Positions 60,891 through 64,000 of a stretch of DNA of 64,000 nucleotides are shown piece by piece. Both the position numbers and the translations under genes were made by a program. The notes beneath the pieces were generated by a model. That model saw nothing but the letters and a program-made list of their open reading frames with translations, did no database searches and was not told where the DNA came from. Source of the stretch: Ornithinibacillus bavariensis (lineage in GTDB: Bacteria > Bacillota > Bacilli > Bacillales > Amphibacillaceae); contig NZ_BORP01000003.1 of NCBI RefSeq assembly GCF_018333235.1, forward strand, positions 124,001 through 188,000. The letters are read 5' to 3'. Each line of letters starts with the position of its first letter. The first letter of the stretch is position 1.

Positions 60891-61000
60891 CTCAACCTTC
60901 CTCGTAAACTTTATAATAACTACTGTTAATCTTAGAATATCTTTTCAATTTAAGGGTTTCAACGTTTTTTTCCTAATCGAAAAACAACTTCCATTTTTAG

Positions 61001-61029
61001 GTTTATTTCGATAGGTTCTGGCAAACATA
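61001..61029 (+). promoter_or_regulatory. Possible forespore-type (sigma-F/G-like) promoter of the catalase gene
   Basis: GTTTA at 61001 and GGCAAACATA at 61020, 14 bases apart, resemble the forespore sigma consensus with one mismatch in the -10 element. They lie about 40 bases before the catalase start. Confidence 0.3.
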
Positions 61030-61067
61030 GATACTGTGAAGAATGACGATGAAAAGGAGCCAGGCAA

Positions 61068-62693
61068 ATGGATAACAATCCTTCAAACGAGAATCACCAA
61101 ACAAATATTGAAAAGGAAGATACCCTTACCACTAGGCAAGGCCATCCTGTTACCAATAACCAAAACATACGAACTGTTGGTAACCGTGGACCGGCTACAT
61201 TAGAAAACTATGACTTTATCGAGAAGATCAGTCACTTTGACCGCGAGAAGGTTCCCGAGCGTATTGTTCATGCCCGAGGTGCTGGAGCACATGGTTATTT
61301 TGAAACATATGGCACAGTTGGGGATGAGCCAGTTTCTAAATACACAAGGGCAAAGGTATTTAATGGAAAAGGAAAGCGAACCCCAGTTTTTGCACGTTTT
61401 TCAACTGTCGTAGGTGGGCTTGATTCGCCTGAGACAGCACGTGACCCACGCGGATTTGCAATTAAGTTTTATACCGAAGATGGAAACTGGGATTTAGTTG
61501 GCAACAATCTTAAAATCTTTTTCATCCGTGATGCTATGAAATTCCCGGACATGATCCATGCCTTTCGTGCCGACCCAGTTACCAATATGCAAGATCCTGA
61601 AAGGTTCTTTGATTTCTGTGCCAACTCGCCTGAATCCTTTCATATGGTTACCTTTGTCTATTCCCCATGGGGAATTCCGGCAAACTATCGTATGATGCAA
61701 GGGTCAGGGGTTAACACCTATAAATGGGTTAATCAGGAAGGGAAGGCTGTCCTTGTGAAGTATCACTGGGAACCGAAACAAGGCATAAAGAACCTAACGG
61801 TTAAGGAAGCTGCCGAAATTCAAGCAAAAAGCGTTAATCATGCAACACAAGATTTATATGAAGCAATTGAACGTGGTGACTTTCCAGAATGGGAACTCTT
61901 CGTACAGATCATGGAGGATGGGCCACATCCAGAGCTAGACTTTGATCCACTTGATGATACGAAGCTATGGCCAGAAGATCAATTCCCATGGCTACCCGTA
62001 GGAAAAATGGTGTTGAATAAAAACCCAGAGAACTATTTTATGGAGGTTGAACAAGCAGCCTTTGGTACGGGTGTCCTTGTAGATGGACTGGATTTTTCCG
62101 ATGACAAAATGCTACAAGGAAGGACATTTTCCTATTCTGATACACAGCGTTATCGAGTAGGGGCTAATTATTTACAGCTGCCAATTAATGCAGCAAAAAA
62201 ACGTGTTGCAACAAATCAAGAAGGCGGACAGCTTCGGCACTATAATGATAAAGCACCTGGTCAAAATCCGCATGTAAACTACGAGCCTTCTATCCTCGGT
62301 GGTTTAACGGAAGCCGAGCAAGTTGGAAAGGAATATACGCCAAAAGTAGAAGGAAATCTCGTTCGCGAATCGATTGACCGAAATGATAATACGAAGCAAG
62401 CTGGTGAAACATATCGCCGCTTCGAACAATGGGAAAAGGATGAACTCATTAACAATCTAGTCAATGATTTATCCATTTGCGATAAACGTATTCAAGACAA
62501 AATGATTGCTCTTGCAGAAGAAGCTGATGAGGAATATGGTCGACGCCTTCGCGAAGGAATTGCTGCTAAAATAAAGGAAATGGGTAATACGAATATGGAA
62601 GCAGGAGAAGAATTCCACCCTCTTGGTGCTAAAGATGCCCCAGAAGCAGTCGATGATGCCATTAGAAAAGGACGGGAAGCCGATCCTTATTGA
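61068..62693 (+). CDS. Catalase (monofunctional heme, possibly KatX-like)
   Basis: The 541-residue protein breaks down hydrogen peroxide. Active-site His is in [12 protein letters not shown] (about 70-76), the Asn lies in [10 protein letters not shown], and the heme Tyr is in [14 protein letters not shown]. An N-terminal extension of about 45 residues and a C-terminal extension of about 55 resemble B. subtilis KatX, the spore catalase, which is similar in length. The link to KatX is tentative. AAAAGGAG lies before the ATG. The upstream region contains a possible forespore-type promoter. Confidence 0.93.
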   Translation: MDNNPSNENHQTNIEKEDTLTTRQGHPVTNNQNIRTVGNRGPATLENYDFIEKISHFDREKVPERIVHARGAGAHGYFETYGTVGDEPVSKYTRAKVFNGKGKRTPVFARFSTVVGGLDSPETARDPRGFAIKFYTEDGNWDLVGNNLKIFFIRDAMKFPDMIHAFRADPVTNMQDPERFFDFCANSPESFHMVTFVYSPWGIPANYRMMQGSGVNTYKWVNQEGKAVLVKYHWEPKQGIKNLTVKEAAEIQAKSVNHATQDLYEAIERGDFPEWELFVQIMEDGPHPELDFDPLDDTKLWPEDQFPWLPVGKMVLNKNPENYFMEVEQAAFGTGVLVDGLDFSDDKMLQGRTFSYSDTQRYRVGANYLQLPINAAKKRVATNQEGGQLRHYNDKAPGQNPHVNYEPSILGGLTEAEQVGKEYTPKVEGNLVRESIDRNDNTKQAGETYRRFEQWEKDELINNLVNDLSICDKRIQDKMIALAEEADEEYGRRLREGIAAKIKEMGNTNMEAGEEFHPLGAKDAPEAVDDAIRKGREADPY

Positions 62694-62702
62694 TATTGTG
62701 GA

Positions 62703-62735
62703 GAGGTACCAGTTTGATTGGTACCTCTTCTTTTT
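62703..62735 (+). terminator. Catalase terminator
   Basis: Perfect arms GAGGTACC/GGTACCTC with a nine-base loop are followed by TTCTTTTT. Confidence 0.9.
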
Positions 62736-62849
62736 GAGAAGAAAAAGTTATATTTAGTGAAACGCTGATATGCTGCTACTATTCGCTGATAATCATGTTC
62801 CCGAGTTCTCCAAGACCAACTTTATCGTATAAAACTACTTCAGAAACCA

Positions 62850-62878
62850 AAAAAAGGCAAGGAAACGTATCCTTGCCT
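62850..62878 (-). terminator. Terminator of the HesB-like gene
   Basis: GGCAAGG/CCTTGCC with a short loop is followed by TTTTTTT on the minus strand, 13 bases after the stop. Confidence 0.85.
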
Positions 62879-62890
62879 CATGCAAACCTA

Positions 62891-63187
62891 TTAATGATGA
62901 TGTCCCATTTTAGGATTTGTAATTACCATTTCTTCCTGTGGCACATAGAAGTATTGAATCCATACTCCATCTAAATACTCGTTTCCTTTTTCCAATATAA
63001 TATCGATGTCCTTGTCTGTTTTTACCACTTCATCATTTTCTGTAGGTGTATCTAATTCAATATCATAATGAGCATGGTCTCCGTGAATATGAGTAACAAC
63101 GACACGAATCATTTTTCCTTGTGCCTCTTCTGACTCAAGCATCTTTTTTAAGACTTTCGCAGCATTTCTATTTATTTTACATTGCAT
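62891..63187 (-). CDS. HesB/IscA-like protein lacking cluster cysteines
   Basis: A 98-residue protein with the IscA-like fold outline: INRNAAKVLKKMLESEEAQG, then MIRVVVTHIHGDHAHYDIEL and KGNEYLDGVWIQYFYVPQEE. The conserved C-terminal Cys pair of IscA is absent. The only Cys is at residue 3. The ending PKMGHHH could bind metal. It is therefore more like the non-canonical HesB relatives of bacilli (YneR type) than an Fe-S carrier. AAGGAG precedes the ATG. Confidence 0.75.
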   Translation of the reverse strand: MQCKINRNAAKVLKKMLESEEAQGKMIRVVVTHIHGDHAHYDIELDTPTENDEVVKTDKDIDIILEKGNEYLDGVWIQYFYVPQEEMVITNPKMGHHH

Positions 63188-63364
63188 AATAATGAACTCC
63201 TTTTACTCAAAATTTACTTTTATATTGTTTCAGTTTTAACCAAAAAACACAAATTAAACATCTTATCAAAACAACTCCCTACTTCCTTCTTTAAAAATCA
63301 CATATTCATAGAATAAGTTTTCATGTATACTAGAAATAGAGATAGTTATGGAGGGGGGATTCCG

Positions 63365-64000
63365 TTGCCAATACCAAATAATCATACAAAACCCATTCGT
63401 ACTACAGCTAAGGAAGGCGCATATAAACAACTACTTCATTGGATCATCGATGGTACCTTATACCCAGGTGAAAAGCTAAACGATACAGAGCTCGCTAATG
63501 CATTAGGTGTAAGTAGGACACCGGTCCGAGAGTCCCTACAGCTGTTAGAGTCACAAGGATTCGTTAAAATGTATCCGGGTAAGGCGACCCAAGTAACTGA
63601 AGTTGAAAAAGAGTCTATTAAAGAATTACTGCCACCATTAGCTGCATTACAGGCATTGTCAGCAGAACTTGCTATTGAGCATATCACTTCGAAAGATATC
63701 TCCTTATTAACTACTACCAACCATGCCTTCCGTGATGCACTTTACGAAAAAGACTATCATTCTGCCTTGAATATAGATGAGCAATTTCACCAGGTGATTG
63801 TGGACATTGCTAATAACGGATACATAAATAATATCGTTGAAAAGCTCCAAGCACATGTAAGAAGGCTGTTCTTTCATAACTCCATCATTCTATCGGTCAA
63901 CTCTATCGACGTTCACGAGAGAATCATTCGTGCGATGGAAAAGAAGAATAAAGAAGAAGCGTCTAGCTTAATGAAACAAAACTGGCTAGGAATACTGCAA
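63365..64000 (+). CDS. GntR-family regulator, FadR/FCD type (partial)
   Basis: At least 212 residues are visible and the window ends before a stop. The winged helix is at about 35-70 (LNDTELANALGVSRTPVRES, LQLLESQGFVKM). An FCD ligand-binding domain follows (from about 90: LPPLAALQALSAELAIEHI, ALNIDEQFHQVIV). The DxxFH-type metal site fits DEQFHQ. The TTG at 63365 has GGAGGGGGG seven bases upstream. FCD regulators usually control sugar acid or amino acid catabolic genes. Those would lie beyond the window. Confidence 0.88.
   Translation, partial: MPIPNNHTKPIRTTAKEGAYKQLLHWIIDGTLYPGEKLNDTELANALGVSRTPVRESLQLLESQGFVKMYPGKATQVTEVEKESIKELLPPLAALQALSAELAIEHITSKDISLLTTTNHAFRDALYEKDYHSALNIDEQFHQVIVDIANNGYINNIVEKLQAHVRRLFFHNSIILSVNSIDVHERIIRAMEKKNKEEASSLMKQNWLGILQ

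Noticed and set aside
1-64000. A complete anti-phage defence island
   Set aside because: The only nuclease in a mobile context is the broken HNH gene. No restriction, CBASS, Gabija, retron or toxin-antitoxin set was recognised.

Overview
The window is a chromosomal stretch of a low-GC, Gram-positive, spore-forming bacterium of the family Bacillaceae. Relatives of Oceanobacillus, Ornithinibacillus or Virgibacillus are the likeliest, but the genus is an inference. Reasons are the AT-rich sequence, strong AGGAGG-type ribosome binding sites, frequent TTG and GTG starts, lipoproteins, and many families typical of bacilli (YhcR-like nuclease, CvfC, BioY with a BirA box, preQ1-I riboswitch with QueT, CYP152 peroxygenase, PadR/HAAS modules, MhqR-like MarR). 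Both ends cut through genes: a BceB-type permease on the left and a GntR regulator on the right.

Layout. 1-6.8 kb: a bacitracin-type ABC exporter, a very large secreted nuclease/5'-nucleotidase, and a membrane-anchored DUF4309-GH3 glycosidase. 6.9-10 kb: an integration scar beside tRNA-Ala(GGC). It holds a frameshifted tyrosine recombinase remnant, IS-end-like repeats, a lipoprotein between two copies of a ~105-bp repeat, and two overlapping genes (HNH nuclease and membrane protein) broken only by in-frame TGA codons. 10-20 kb: M20 amidohydrolase, prolyl oligopeptidase, and two ABC-2 exporters. One exporter has a degenerate ABC-LytTR regulator next to it and the other has a TetR repressor with clear operators. 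20-31 kb: a Gly/Pro-rich protein, FUSC transporter, phytoene/squalene synthase relative, lipoprotein, AI-2E-type permease, GNATs, a PadR/HAAS module, a 51-bp minisatellite, and small conserved proteins.

31-41 kb: a CYP152 fatty-acid peroxygenase divergent from a TetR-MMPL pair, CvfC, BioY, a VOC protein, a hairpin array, an isolated cis-prenyltransferase with a DUF4173 membrane protein, and a second PadR/HAAS module. 42-49 kb: a run of small enzymes (GNATs, a Vat-like acetyltransferase, a HAD phosphatase, an S41 protease, VOC). 49.8-55.3 kb: a four-gene lipoprotein/permease/ATPase/permease operon and a FetAB-type pair. 55-64 kb: aldo/keto reductase, MarR, a CatE-like dioxygenase with an operator on its promoter, preQ1 riboswitch-queT, PlsC, MscS, an AAC(6')-like acetyltransferase, catalase, a HesB-like protein and the truncated GntR gene.

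Overall the window is rich in export, detoxification and stress genes: five ABC systems, MMPL, FUSC, several acetyltransferases and local one-component regulators. No single cluster is clearly a new defence system. The best leads are the TGA-interrupted HNH/membrane pair in the integration scar, the ABC-LytTR regulator, the 51-bp minisatellite, the hairpin array, the paired PadR/HAAS modules, and the cis-prenyltransferase/DUF4173 pair behind a 39-bp palindrome.
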